Assembly (NCBI GenBank): GCA_027600665.1
Contig: JADGJL010000246.1
Location: forward strand, 1 to 29,154
Source: Irineochytrium annulatum
Lineage: Eukaryota > Chytridiomycota > Chytridiomycetes > Chytridiales > Chytridiaceae
Direction of reading: 5' to 3'
Length of the DNA stretch: 29,154 nt
Part shown: positions 9,097 to 22,639 of the stretch, piece after piece
Position numbering within the stretch: the first letter of the stretch is position 1
Layout of the letters: each line of letters begins with the position of its first letter
Position numbers and translations under genes: made by a program
Notes under the pieces: generated by a model
What the model was told of the DNA's origin: nothing
Seen by the model: only the letters and a program-made list of their open reading frames with translations
Database searches by the model: none

Positions 9097-12000
9097 ATGG
9101 CGGCGGCGTCGCAGTCAATGCAGTCCCTGAAGGACGGTCTCTTGAGCTCTAACTCGACCTCGCAGGAGGAGCAGGTCTCAGTGAACCAGCGGCATTTGAT
9201 TGATAAGGCAAGTTGCTTGACAGTCGTCGGCCTTCCACCCTGCGTTGATGATCGCCTCTCATACCCTGCTCCGATAGATTCTCGCTCGGTACAGCGCCGA
9301 GAACACGATCTACCGTGAGTTGCTACAGAATTCGAACGATGCAGGTACGTGGTGGAAGCCCGCGGTATCAGCCCTAATATTACTTGGCAGGCGCATCGGA
9401 AGTCGAGATCCACTTTAAGACCGACCCGAGTCTGTCGCAGGCCCTGGCGCCAACCCTTAGCCTGACGAGTGTAGCGAACGCGTTCATGCGGAAGGCGATA
9501 CAGAACGTCACGTCGGTAACTTACAAAAACAACGGGCGCCCGTTTTCGGGAGATGACTGGAACCGGCTGAAGAAAATCGCCGAGGGAAATCCGGACGAGG
9601 CTAAAGTTGGTTTCTTCGGGGTCGGATTTTACTGTTTGTATTTAGTTGAGGGTTTTCGGCCTTACATCTGGATTACAGCCCTGTTCTCGATATGTGAGGA
9701 GCCATTCGTCACGAGCGGGAACGAATGCATGTTGTTCTTCTGGAAAGGCGATCAACTCTTTACAAAGAAGGCGAACTTAGAGGCGAAGGATCAGTCACCC
9801 CTTACATCGTTCTTCTTGGCTCTCCGAGACCCCATTGAGACACCGAATGTGGCGGAGTTTGGGCGGTTTATTGCGACGTCTTTGGCTTTCACAAAGAATC
9901 TTAGGAAGGTGGAGGTGCGTAATATCAACCTGTATTTTCAGCACCACAGACATGAGCGAGCGAGACTTCTTACTTCTTTCATTAAGGTCTTCGTTGACGA
10001 CGATCGGATACTCTCCTTCGGCAAGAAAGCTGGTGACCTACGGCCCCTTACCTTCCCGCGCGGCGCGTACACGATGGCCTCACCGAACGCGATCTTCGAC
10101 CTGAAGTCAGTCAACATTTCTAAAGTTCAGATGGATGTGGTGGCCCTGATTGACCACGATAAGTCCCGAAATCGGTCAGGAACGAAGATCGAGCAGACCA
10201 TTTTCATGCGGACAGCGTCGGGGACTTGCGGCGTCCGGCTCAGCTCTCATTTGGCGAAGGAGATGGAAAGGACGACGAAGAAGCGAGCACCGGCCCTGAC
10301 GGACGTCAACATTCAGTTCTCCAACTTCGATGAGTACGAGAGCTCATCGTCGGCTCGCGGGAAGAGCTTCATATTCGACGAGCTCATACCAGGCCCGAAG
10401 GAGCAAGGACGCATCTTCATCGGTTTCCCGACGCATCAGACCACGGGCTGTTCTATGCAGCTCGCGGCCCATTTGATCCCCACTGTGGAGCGGGAATCCA
10501 TTGATTTTGTCGACCGCAACCTGAATGTATGGAATCAGGACCTTTTGACGATTGGCGGGCTTCTTGCTCGGATCATTTACGAGGATGAGATGGCGTCGAT
10601 TGCGGAACTGCACAAGGAGCTGGCGCTCGACGCGCAGTCCGAACAATGGCTGAACTCCAAGGCGTCACATGCGCTGGCCTGCTTTACCTTTAGGCCTTCG
10701 ACTCCGCATGGGGTCGTAGGGCGGATTCACGACACTTACTTCTATAAGTGCACGGCGAAACCGATATGTATGATGTCTACGAAGGGTATTCTCCCCGCCG
10801 CATCAGTGCGCTTACCCGACGCGACGATGAAGGTGCTTATTGGTTTTAAAACTGTGTCTCCGCTGATATTTGTGTTTTCAGTCTTTCATCAAGGATGTTG
10901 CTTTGGTGCCGGAAGCAATTATGAGCGCTAATCCGGACCTGATGAATGAGCTCGAAAGACGGCAACTGATAAGGAGAGTGGGGTTAGAGGACGTTTTCGT
11001 CGAGTTAAACGCGAGGGTTCTTACAGCGCCAGAGGTCGTGGCCCTTATGAAATGGTGGTTGGCCTTCAAATCGGTGCACAGCGTCTCCGTGCAGGAGACA
11101 AGCAAGCTCCTTACGCTTTTGCTGATCGTAAAGCCGGCCGAGGCGGAAGGCAAGCCGAGGCGAGCCATTGACCTTAAGCACTTCGTCAACCCACAAATCA
11201 TCCCGCCCACTGTTCTGCTCCCGGATTCTGTGCTTCCGCTTGAGATCAGCAAGTCTTTTACGAGGCAGGAGATTCAAGACGCCTTTAGGTTGACGGAGCT
11301 ATCGTTGACAGAGTGGGTGGAATTTTCAGTTAAGCATCCAGACTTTGCCGTGAGCCCGTCGTTTGTCGAGAAGGTGATGGGCGTTATTGCGAGGCAACAC
11401 CTTTCGCTCTCAAAGGACGTTGGGTTGAGGGTCGTGGGTCTCTTAAAAACGAAGATGTGTATCGTGACGACGCAGGGCTTGAAGTTACCGGACGACACTT
11501 ATTTCAAGAACGTTACCCTCTTTACGGACCTCCCGATCGTTGCATTTGAGAATATGAAGCCCTTCACGGAGGCGTTTTTGAAGGCACTGGGGGTTCGCGA
11601 ATACGTTGAGCTTCAGATGATATTTTCAAGGCTTCAGGATTTGAAGTGGGATTCTGATCACGTCCAGCTAGTCAGTGTTTCCTCGTATGCTTCGCTCCAT
11701 TTCTCATCTCATCGCATCATTTTCAGGTGAAATACTTGGCTTCGGTCCAATCCAAGTTGACATCAATCGAGATCAGCCGGCTGAAGCTTACCCCGATCTT
11801 TCCGAAGGAAGATCTTTCTATTCAGGCTGTCTCCTCCAGCTCTTTGACTTCGACGGAGGCGGATACCGCGAAGCCCCCTGTTGCTCCACGCCCGCGATAC
11901 AAGGCTGAGGATCTTTACGTACCCGGGGAGACTCTTAGGAGTCTCGATATGCCGATTATTGACTGGCCTGGAAAGCAGAAGTGGAGGACTGGTTCTGATG

Positions 12001-15000
12001 AGGGTGAGCACAGCAGCTGCCAACCACTTTCTATGTTCGAAAGTTGTTGCTAATCGACTTACGTCTTTCACCTCCTCTCGCAGCCAAGCTTCTCGCAGTT
12101 CTTGGTTTGCAGTCAGCAATTCCATGGACGACGCTAGTCGAACAGGCGGCGAGCTCTACACCTGACAGGAGGGCGAAGCTGCTAGCATACTTCATTGATA
12201 ACCACAAAGCGGTCTACTCTACAACCTATGTTCCCACACAGGTCCGGGTAGCGTTCCTCCCATCACAAGATGGGAAGCTCTATAAACCGTTTGAAATATT
12301 TGCTGACCCAAGGTGCGTATATGTATCATTTTGATTATCGTCTAATTTCTGCTTAGTGCTGCCGTTCTCGGTTTCCCAATTTTGCACGCCGAGTTGAAGC
12401 AAGGCGCGGACAAGTTTGGGGTCCAACCGCACCCTCCAGGTGCACAACTCGTGGCAGCCCTTAGCCGGTCCCCACCAACACCAGACAAGGCCGTCTCTGT
12501 TTTCTCGTATCTCGTTGGGAGACAATCAGGTAATCACTTTATTGAAATGAATCCGGTCTCACCTTCGTCGCCAGATTTTTCGCAGACAGATTGGCGAACA
12601 CTACAGGCGATGAAGTTCATTCCTATTCAGAAGAGCAGTTTTACAGAATGGGTACAGCCGACAAAAGTTTATTTCGGGTCGGCAGAGGCGTCACCTTACG
12701 GCGGCCAATTTCAGTATATAGGTATGTAGCGCCGTGCTGTTGACGATGGGATAATGATTTTTCCATTAGATTTCGGGAGCTTGAGCAATGCCTTCCTTCG
12801 ATCGTGTGGAGTGAAGAATGAGCCGACCCCGCAGGAATTAACGGAGCAGGTCGTTCGCGACCCGCATAGTTTCCTGGAGCTCGGCTTTCCCAAATATCTT
12901 CAGCTCCTTCGGACAATTGCTGCCAATTACCCCCTCTTGCAGAGGAACTCGTCGCTTGTGAAAGAAATGAAGCGGTCAGATTTTTTGGTTGGAGTGCGAT
13001 CTGTACGGGAAGGTACAACAGAGGAGGAGGAAGAAAAGCTTCACTACTCACTGGCGAAAGCAAGTGATATAATTTTGATCGACGACCAGGTTCTATCGCA
13101 GCTCTTTGCACCTTTAGGGCGAGTTTTTCCCTCATTCCTCATTTTGATGCTAATTACTTTTTTTGTTATTTTAGAGCACCTGTTGAGACTATCCTTGAAG
13201 AAATGTATGCGGACCTTGGGTCCGAGTGGTTATCCAAGCAAGTTGTGGAGGAGACAAAACCGTTAGGCCAAGCGAAGGCATCTGCTCGCACCGCCCAGCT
13301 TCAGACCTTGATACACGATCGAGCTCTCCTACTTCTTTACGATGGCCAGCAAGTTAGGGCCGGGAAGGAAGTGAACACTGGGGCGGAGAGCATTTTAAAA
13401 ACCCTCAACGTGGTCGAAGTGCCCGATATTGTGATTGAACGGGCGTTTCGAGGGGTCGTGAAGACGCAGAAGACGACGTCGTGCATGATTATTGATCGTC
13501 GTTCAGGGAAGCCCTACCTCTTCATCACTGGGAAGGATACTGAGATCGACTACTTCGATGTCGCTTCGTAAGCTTTCTTTCCAAGAAATGTTGTAACAAT
13601 CACTTGTAGGGCGCTCGGTAGGGTGATATTTCGGCAATGCCGTCTCAACGACGCCCTTCTTCTTTCGACGTTGTTGCAAACGTCCCTCGTTAACTTGAAA
13701 CGAAAGGGCTTCCCCGTCGATCGAGTGTTGAGGTTGCAAAAGGGGAAATTAGAAGCCGCTATTGCTCACCGTGAGGCTGAACGACACCGTGAGGAGGAAC
13801 GTCAGCGTGAGGCGGAACGGAAGGCGGAAAGCAACGTGGCACTGAATCAAGGCCCCGAGACATCTCGCCCACCAGTGCCGCCGAAAGCAATAAATGCCCC
13901 GGCGCCGGCGGTTCTCTCTATCATGCAAAACATCGCGATGATGTTCCCTGACATTGAACCTGGTTTCCTTCGGAGTCTAGTGGAAAGCGAGAAGGGATCT
14001 GGCGAACAAATTATTGCCAAAATCGCAAACCGTCTCATTGAGGAGGACTATCCGAAAGCGTCGGTACCTCCGTCTCGGACGTCAACACCTAAAACGGACG
14101 AGACTCCGCCGGCCTATAACTCCGCGGAGGGCTCGCCGTCAAGGGCTCCTGGGGCTTGGCCTGAGGATAGGAAAACCGTCACCCGAGCGCCTTCGACGCT
14201 TCCGCCGCCCGCAGACGATCTCTTAGGATCCTTCCTTAGCAACGTCCGAAAGCAACTACCGGACTTTGGTTGGGGCATTGGAGCTACCCCCTCGAAGCCC
14301 GGGACCGCCCAGCGACCGACGGCGGGCCCCTCGCGTATCGGCAACAGTGCCCCGATTGAAGACGTTAGTCCCGCCTATACTGCCGGCCTGAAGAGCGAGC
14401 TTGAGCGCTCTCTATCGAGCGTTCGGCAGACCTCCGAGTCGTCCTTTCACGCGTCGATCCCCGCCGAAAGTCAACCGGATCCGGGGGAGGCCCACGTGCC
14501 CACCCGACACACCCGAACCACCTGCGCGCCCATCCTCGACGGGGACCTTGTCCGCCTTCGCGTCGTTAAGAGTGTGCCATTTTACGTTGATCGAACATCC
14601 ATCGAGGGGTCCAAGTTGCTCGATGCGGCGGCGCTTATGAGATTCGTGCAACTACTGCGGTTTTTAAGTGAGAAAGTGTTTGGGCTCGAGCCGGGAAAGG
14701 TGAACGTCTATTGGGACAAGACTGGGTCTACGGTGGCGTTTAACAGGGGGAAGGTGCTGTTCTTTAATTTGAGATTCTACCTCGGATTGCATTGGAAGCA
14801 GGGGTTAGCGGACGGCATGAGGGGTGAGGAGCCAGAGACGTTCTATTACTGGTTTATGACAATGTGCCATGAACTCGTAAGTATTTTTTGGCCTTGGCGA
14901 CTGGCTTAGCGGCTGACGGCTTCTCGTTCATTTCTAGGCGCACAACTTCGTCGGCGAGCATAACAGGTAATGTTGCCAGAGCCCGTTTTATGCGACAAGC

Positions 15001-15110
15001 TAACTCCTATTGTATCCTGCAGCGAGCATGAGTACTATTTCTCGTCATTCGCCGAACTCTATTTAAAGAGCCTCAATCAGTGTTTACTAGCTGCGGGAGT
15101 GACGGTGTAA
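9097..15110 (+). CDS. Sacsin-like GHKL/HSP90-type ATPase domain protein (fungal DUF3684 type)
   Basis: There are 14 exons and 1762 residues: 9097-9207, 9278-9344, 9391-9914, 9987-10832, 10882-11670, 11727-12003, 12084-12312, 12357-12529, 12575-12721, 12770-13118, 13175-13567, 13610-14876, 14938-14966, 15023-15110. An HSP90-like ATP-binding fold lies at the N-terminus: the N-box ELLQNSNDAG (51-60), the sacsin-like NNGRPFSGDDW (about 106-116) and the lid motif GFFGVGF (133-139). A long helical region follows. Residues after about 1240 include a charged coiled coil and a Pro/Ser-rich disordered stretch. A compact C-terminal domain ends with HELAH (1722-1726) and HNSEHEYYF. A chaperone-like role is inferred from the fold; fungal members have no established function known to me. 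Introns at 9208 and 13119 appear to use GC donors. The 72-nt intron 9915-9986 and the 45-nt intron 12530-12574 keep the frame open, so either could be retained. Confidence 0.9.
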
Positions 15111-15542
15111 CCGGATTAACTGTAAAGAATTGCATGACAATCACATTCGTATTCCATAAGCAGATATCGGTTGGGATCACGTTTCAGGGACGGCCTCTAT
15201 TGAAACATTGGTGGGAACTCACATCAGGAATCTATCTAAGTTATAAGCACAAAACGCAATAATAGTCTTGAACTGTAAAGATTATTGTTTCTTATTATGA
15301 ACACTGTCCTTGCAATAGTTTTATGAGGCATAATACATCGTTTCGTAGAGACAGAAAATCAAACAAAACAATCGAGTGAACTGGATGCACAATCAAACGC
15401 CGACGAAGCTGGAAGGTGAGGTCTAGGTAAGATAATAGAAGAGGTCTGCGTACGGGTGGGATAATGTTGGTGAGTGGGACTAAGTATTTCAAAGAATTTG
15501 CATCGCAGATAGTTGCATGTCCAATTCAGTACAGGAAGATTA
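15111..15542. other. Intergenic region between convergent genes
   Basis: The sacsin-like gene and the unknown gene on the minus strand end toward each other here. Nothing beyond AT-rich 3' flanks is seen, including several ATTATT/AATAATAG stretches that could serve as polyadenylation signals. Confidence 0.6.
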
Positions 15543-17114
15543 TCATGCCCAGGTGCGTGTGCTGGTGGATCTCTCGTCCACCTTGGGGCTCAATAACACT
15601 GCGCTGGCTCGCCGGCGCTTTAACGACGCGTCCTTGAGCGGTGGGAAGGAGCTCAGAGCGGGCGGTTCCAAGTCCTCCCTTATTGCGCTGTGTGCTTTCA
15701 CGCTCTCGATCGAGGACTCGATCGAGCTTGCGATTGAGTTGCGGATGGCATTCGAGTACCTATGCGAGCGATGATTGAAAAGGTAAGATTAAGAATATTG
15801 AGGCTAAACTCACCAATCATTAGCCGGACCCCATGTCGTCCTGTCCATTAAAGAGCGGTCCTGAGCGGCTAGCGATGCCGTAGTATCCTCCAAAGAGACA
15901 TTTACGCTCGCAACGTCGCTCCCGCCCATACCGAGCACCTTCGCCGTCGGGGACGCGTCCGACTTGCCCGTCGCGGTCGGGGACGGGTCCGGCATGTCTG
16001 CGGCCGGACCGTCTATGTCATAAACAACGACCGAGCTCGGCCTACGCGACCTTAGCGGTCGACGTACGCTCTGGGTCCGTCCGGAAGGCGCACGGGGCAT
16101 GGCAAATGGCGATGAGAGCGGTGAGCTGGGCCTCCGAGAGAAGATGGATTTGATAGGGGAGCCCACCAGCGCCAGACCCGCCGTCGACGTCGACCTCGGG
16201 CTCGAAGGTGAGGGTGGCGTTGTGATGGCGGTAACGGCCGCCCTCGCTACGCCCGACGCGATAGCCACATACCCTCCTTCCTCATCATCGTCCGATATGC
16301 TCTCCGTGACATCCGTCTCGACGCTCGAGCACTCGTCGTCCCTAAGCGCGCCGAACCGCGCCGCCATTATGGGCCCGACGCTCGTGGACCCCCCTCCGAA
16401 CGCGTCCTCGAGCGCCAGCGGCGTCGGCGTTCCTGGTCGCTCTAGCGCCATCCGCAGCGAGTCCTCAAGCGTCTGCATCGGGCTCGGCGTGGCTTCAGGA
16501 TCGCGGCCACCGCGCCAGTGCTGCCGAGAGGACGAGCGACCGCCGCTGAAGAGCCAGTCGTTGCCGTCGTCGGGGGAGATGGACGCGGCGGCTTGCTGGG
16601 TCTGGTCGTTCCGCTTGCGCCAGAACTGCCACCGCGGTCTCTGAGGCATCGGTTCTTGATGTTGCGCCGTGGGCGAGTTCTTGGTCCACAAGCTCGGCGT
16701 GGGCGTGCTAACTCGCGGCCGGCGGCCGAGTGCCGAACCGACGCGCATGAAGGCGGATTTGAACGAGGATGTTGTCGATGTGTTAGAGCATCGCGTGGAC
16801 GCCCTTGACGGTGGCCGGGTGAGGGTCGGAGCGATTAAAGAGAAGGGGACCGATGGCGATGAGAAGGAGGGGCGTGGCTCCGGGGAGGCGAGGGAGTTTG
16901 TGAACCCTGTGCGGCGGGTGAAAAGGCGGTTGAGGCCGCGCGATCTGCCCGGGTTGCGGTCTATGTCGAGCGAGGGGCGGTGGCCGCTGCCCGGGCTGGT
17001 CGGGACGGCGTCCGGGGAATCAAGGGCCTTGGAGTCGCGGCCGTTGACATTGGCGTTGCGGTTCTGCCGGCGCCAGAAGAGGGAGGTCGGTCCCGTTGAG
17101 GTCGTTGAGGTCAT
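15543..17114 (-). CDS. Uncharacterised Ser/Pro/Arg-rich, largely disordered protein
   Basis: I do not recognise this protein. Exons are 15814-17114 and 15543-15759, giving 505 residues. The 54-nt intron has a good GTGAGT donor and a TAG acceptor, and joining it replaces an immediate stop with 71 further residues of coding-like sequence. The start at 17114 is the first ATG after an in-frame stop at 17157-17159. There is no signal peptide or membrane span. Composition is Ser, Pro, Thr and Arg with many SP/TP sites, as in phosphorylated scaffold or regulatory proteins. The motif FWRRQN at 13-18 recurs as FWRKRN at 164-169. There is an acidic cluster SDDDEEGG, and the spliced C-terminal exon reads SIASSIESSIESVKAHS, probably a helix. 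The 5' end could extend into an unseen exon. Confidence 0.7.
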
Positions 17115-17483
17115 TGAGGATGAGGGCTGGGAGACCACGGACTCAACGGGGGGTGATCAGCTTTGGGTAGATAGCTGGGTTGGCCCGTGTTTGAACAGTC
17201 GCGTCCGACGTTATCCTTGATCTGACGCGCACAGCGAAAGGTCAAATCCCAAGGACAACTGAAGGATAGGAAAATATGCCTGCTACCAACTAGACGATCT
17301 TACATTAACCCGTCTTGAATTAGATTATTCTTTTATCCTCAAGGAGATCACAAAACACATTTTCGATCCAAAAATTTCGGGTTTGATATTACTTATGATT
17401 GAACTTGGCCATAGTCGGCTCGCGCGACCGTCTTGTTCCTTCCTACTGAAAGCGATCGCGACCCTACATCGACCGCCAAAACA
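17115..17483. other. Intergenic region between the unknown gene and SRP54
   Basis: The promoter of the minus-strand unknown gene and the 3' flank of SRP54 fall here. No gene is seen; open frames on the plus strand mirror the Gly/Arg-rich tail of SRP54. Confidence 0.6.
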
Positions 17484-19324
<1,841 letters not shown>

Positions 19325-19477
19325 CTCGGCGGCGGTAGACGGTTAACGGATGGGATCGGCTGTCGCTGTCGTCGGGCGCAGGTTGGCTTGTGAGTCGCTC
19401 GTCGAATAAGACGCATGCGAGATAGGTCCTTTCCTGCCTGACCTTGGAGATCCATCGCTTCATCGACCGATCCGGGA
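19325..19477. promoter_or_regulatory. Bidirectional promoter of SRP54 and SYS1
   Basis: A 153-bp interval separates the two divergent ATGs. Both products serve the secretory pathway, so shared control is plausible. I see no clear TATA element. The region contains GATCGG/CCGATCC copies and GC-rich segments that could hold factor sites. Confidence 0.45.
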
Positions 19478-20128
19478 ATGGCATCGTTCTCCCAATTCAG
19501 GCTTACTGTCTTTGACCCCGCTCATGTCGTTTCCCAAATAGGTTGGAGCTCACTTTCGCCACTTTATTTACCTTAATCAGTCTGCCTGCAGAGCGTGCAC
19601 TACGTGTCGCTTTCCCTGATAGTGCTTGCCCTTGAAGTCCTGACCGGCTCGTCCATCACACTCAATCACCTGCTGTACTACCCGGAAGTCACTTTGGATA
19701 CGGTTTTGGTATGATAGCGGCTCCTCTTCTTATGCTGACGTTCATAAGGGGTGGAGTTTATGCTTTGCGTTTGTCTTTAACGCCGTGTTATGGTAAGGCG
19801 TCATTTCTTCGATTTGTCTCATATTCCCTTCAGCACCCTTTATCTCCTGTACATAGTCCAACGAGCAAAGCTGTGTTTCGACTTCACCTGCACTCTCCAC
19901 GGATTCCACGTGCTGCTGACCGCTGCATACTCGGGCGGCTTCCCCAACACCTTCACATGGTGGTTCCTAAACATCGTTACGCTCTTGACAATGTCGCTGG
20001 GTGGGGAGTACCTCTGCATGCAACAGGAGATGAAGCCGATCATGATTGGAGGTGCGAAGAAGCGGCTGTCGAGTGGGGTGGTTGAGCTGGAACGGCTGTC
20101 GCCGGGTAATGATACGGAGGGTGAATAA
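19478..20128 (+). CDS. SYS1: SYS1-like Golgi/TGN integral membrane protein
   Basis: Exons are 19478-19541, 19581-19708, 19749-19792 and 19834-20128, giving 176 residues; the introns are 39, 40 and 41 nt. Four hydrophobic spans are predicted at about 17-43, 64-88, 93-111 and 119-136. Family signatures include FDPAHVVSQI at the N-terminus, VQRAKLCFDF and HGFHVLL in the middle, and NTFTWWFLN before the last span. SYS1 recruits the small GTPase Arl3/ARFRP1 to the trans-Golgi for vesicle tethering. The cytosolic tail after about 140 is short and charged. It is transcribed divergently from SRP54. Confidence 0.93.
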
Positions 20129-20346
20129 CAGAGCATATTGATTCTGTATACGACGCGAAAAACAAGATGTTGCTGAACTGGACGTTGCACAGAGTATGCG
20201 CGCAGATCCAGCAGCGCGTGAATCGACTGCACTATCAGAGCACGACATCGAGCGCTTGACACGGTTTGATGTGTGTCCACAAGCCATCGTTCGACAAACC
20301 GTTGTTCCACAAGCCGTCATGCCACACAGCGGAGCTTTAAATCAGC
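20129..20346. other. Short intergenic region upstream of the GH1 gene
   Basis: The 218 bp hold the 3' end of SYS1 and the promoter of the GH1 gene. Two close copies of CCACAAGCC(A/G)TC lie near 20279 and 20310. No gene is seen. Confidence 0.5.
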
Positions 20347-22281
20347 ATGATAACTCTCCTCCTCCAGCTCCTCGTCGGTCTGGCGACCTCGTCTGCGCAC
20401 GCGGCTGCATCGTCATCGCCCTCGTCGTCGCGTGCAACATCGGCATCATCGCCGCCCGCGTTCCCGCTGCTATGGGGCTTCGGGGGATGTGAGTCAGCCG
20501 GGCGCCGCCTCGCTTCTAATTGGCCCTGCCAGCGGCGTACCAGATGGAGGGCGCCTGGAACAAGGACGGCAAGGGACCGAGCACACTCGATGGTACGTCG
20601 TACGCCTTCCGTCCTCCCATTGAGCCAATACGTTAGTTCTGTTCCACACCGACCGCATAACCGTCCCTAACGGCGACGTGGCCATTGACCACTACAACCG
20701 CATGGAGGAGGACATCGCGCTCCTGCACTCTCTCGGTGCAACGGCGTACCGTTTCTCTGTGTCCTGGGCGCGCATCCTGCCCTTGTGCAACGGCACAGTT
20801 ATGCAGGCGGGCATAGACTTCTATTCCAGAATGATCGACCTCCTGCTCGGATACGGCATCGAACCGTACCTCACGCTCTTTCATTTTGATCTGCCGCAGG
20901 CGTGCTGGGACGGATACAAGGGTTTCTTGGACCGCCAAATTGTTAGGGATTTCACGAACTATGCGGATGTTCTTTTCGCAAATTATGGGTCTCGGGTGCG
21001 GTTTTGGCTGACGTTGAATGAGGCAGACGCGAATTGCAACATGGGATACCAAGTCGGTCCGTTTACAACTTCTTAGTTCTATTTCATAGCTGAATAACTG
21101 CTCAGACTGGATCGCACCGGCCGCGAACATGGGCCGCGGCGCATGGGCGACGTGCATGTACAACTCGATGTTAATGCACGGCAGCGCGGTCCAACTCGCT
21201 CGGTCAAAATATGCTTTGTACGGGATGAAGTTTGGGATGCCGGCGATCATTACGTACTTCTCTCCGGTCAATGGGGACACGGCGGGAGCGTACAAGAGAC
21301 AGGTTGAATATTTGGGCAGAATGTGGGATCCGGTCGTTTTTGGTGATGTATATATTCAGCTTCAATTGCAAGCAACTAAAACTTATGTGATAGTGGGGCA
21401 ACGTCACGAAGGCGGTGAACCCTCAGCTAACGAGCTTTTCGGTAGAGGATCGGGCTATTGTAGCCAACACGGTACATATTAACAGCAGGATTTCCTTTCA
21501 ACTCAATCGTGTTGGCTTCAGACGGATTTTATTGCTCTTAACTACTACTCGTCAAGCGGAAATACGCCTGGTGGCTTTCAGGCGGGCGATTCCTGGCAGA
21601 ACGTGTGGGCTCACGGCCTTCGGTACCTCTCGCAAGCGATTTATAAGTACTACAACATGGATATCCATATGACAGAATTAGGTGAGACGCAGTATAATTA
21701 TGGAGTTTTCGGTGTAGAGTTTAAAGCGGGTGTCATTGCCAGGTTACTCGGTTGCCGCCAACGCCAGTGATCCAATGCCTGACGACATCAGCGACAACTT
21801 ACCGCACACCCGGAGACAGTTCTGGGTCGACCACTTGGAACAGCTTCGGCTCGCGGTCGTGGAGGACGCATTACCAATCCGATCGCTTCTAATTTGGTCA
21901 CTGTTCGATAACTTTGAGTGGTCAACTTACATGTATCGATTTGGCTGTGTGGCTGTCGATTTCGGCCCCGGCGGCGACTACCACCGTACCGTGAAGAATG
22001 CCACTTCCTATGTGAGTCTGCCTTCTATTTCGTTAACAAGGCGTTAATCGCTTTGTTTGCAGATCACGAAGTACTTCGCTCAAGCAAGCAGCCCGTTTCC
22101 TCCAATAACCACATCGGTAGCTGGAAGAGAGGTGGTGACGTCGACCCCCTCAGCGTCAGGATCTGCCGGCTCCGCTGCGCCGACCGGATCGTCGACGTCA
22201 GATGTAGCGAAGAAACGAGGCCATTTGCAGGCCATTACCGTCGCGCTTCCTTGCATCATGATCTCATGGATAGTTTTCTGA
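20347..22281 (+). CDS. Secreted, GPI-anchored GH1 beta-glucosidase-like enzyme
   Basis: Exons are 20347-20488, 20533-20592, 20637-21056, 21106-21347, 21394-21471, 21522-21681, 21743-22011 and 22063-22281, giving 529 residues. A signal peptide (1-19, ending AHA) is followed by a Ser-rich stretch and a GH1 barrel: GAWNKDGKGPS, RFSVSWARILP and FHFDLP. The acid/base is Glu196 in TLNEA. The nucleophile is Glu366 in MTELG, where the family norm is TENG. SLFDNFEWSTYMYRFG is the usual aglycone-site block. The C-terminus has a Ser/Gly/Ala-rich stretch (about 484-503), a basic KKRG and a hydrophobic tail (512-529) ending at the stop, a typical GPI signal. It should sit on the outer plasma membrane or wall, hydrolysing beta-glucosides such as cellobiose. 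Together with the GH5 enzyme it gives this window two surface hydrolases. Confidence 0.92.
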
Positions 22282-22639
22282 CGTGTGACACACAATTACG
22301 CATACTTATTCTTAATGCATACGTTAACCTTACATTTTACGTACATTGCCTGCGAGTTATTAACATATGTACCCCCACACCGCGCATTATGTTCCACCAA
22401 CTAAGTAAAAATAATATATTGGTACTATTAATACCTTTGCATATCTCAATATTTTACAATGGGAAACATTCAGGTCCCAGGCAAACCAGAGGCATGGAAT
22501 ATAATTAAAAGCACCAGCAGGCAATCCGGCAACAACACAAATAAATGTACAGAATGTCGGCATCCTTGTAGGCAATGAAGCAAAGGCGAGTCTCTGCTGA
22601 TGCATCGGGCACCATTAAGACTCAATATGTGCGAGGAAA
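22282..22639. other. AT-rich intergenic region between convergent genes
   Basis: The GH1 gene and the stress-protein gene converge here. The sequence is AT-rich, with ATATAATTAAAA-type stretches compatible with transcript ends. No gene is seen. Confidence 0.6.

Noticed and set aside
15517..15774. 85-codon plus-strand frame
   Set aside because: It is antisense to the spliced last exon of the unknown minus-strand gene, which has better splice signals and continuity.
16099..17220. Long plus-strand frames of 181 and 183 codons
   Set aside because: They mirror the GC-rich disordered protein on the minus strand; choosing that strand keeps one continuous frame with a splice-supported end.
17384..17410. 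Possible tRNA B-box-like GTTCAATC on the minus strand
   Set aside because: No matching acceptor, D or anticodon stems around it; the similar GTTCAATC near 25870 also fails.
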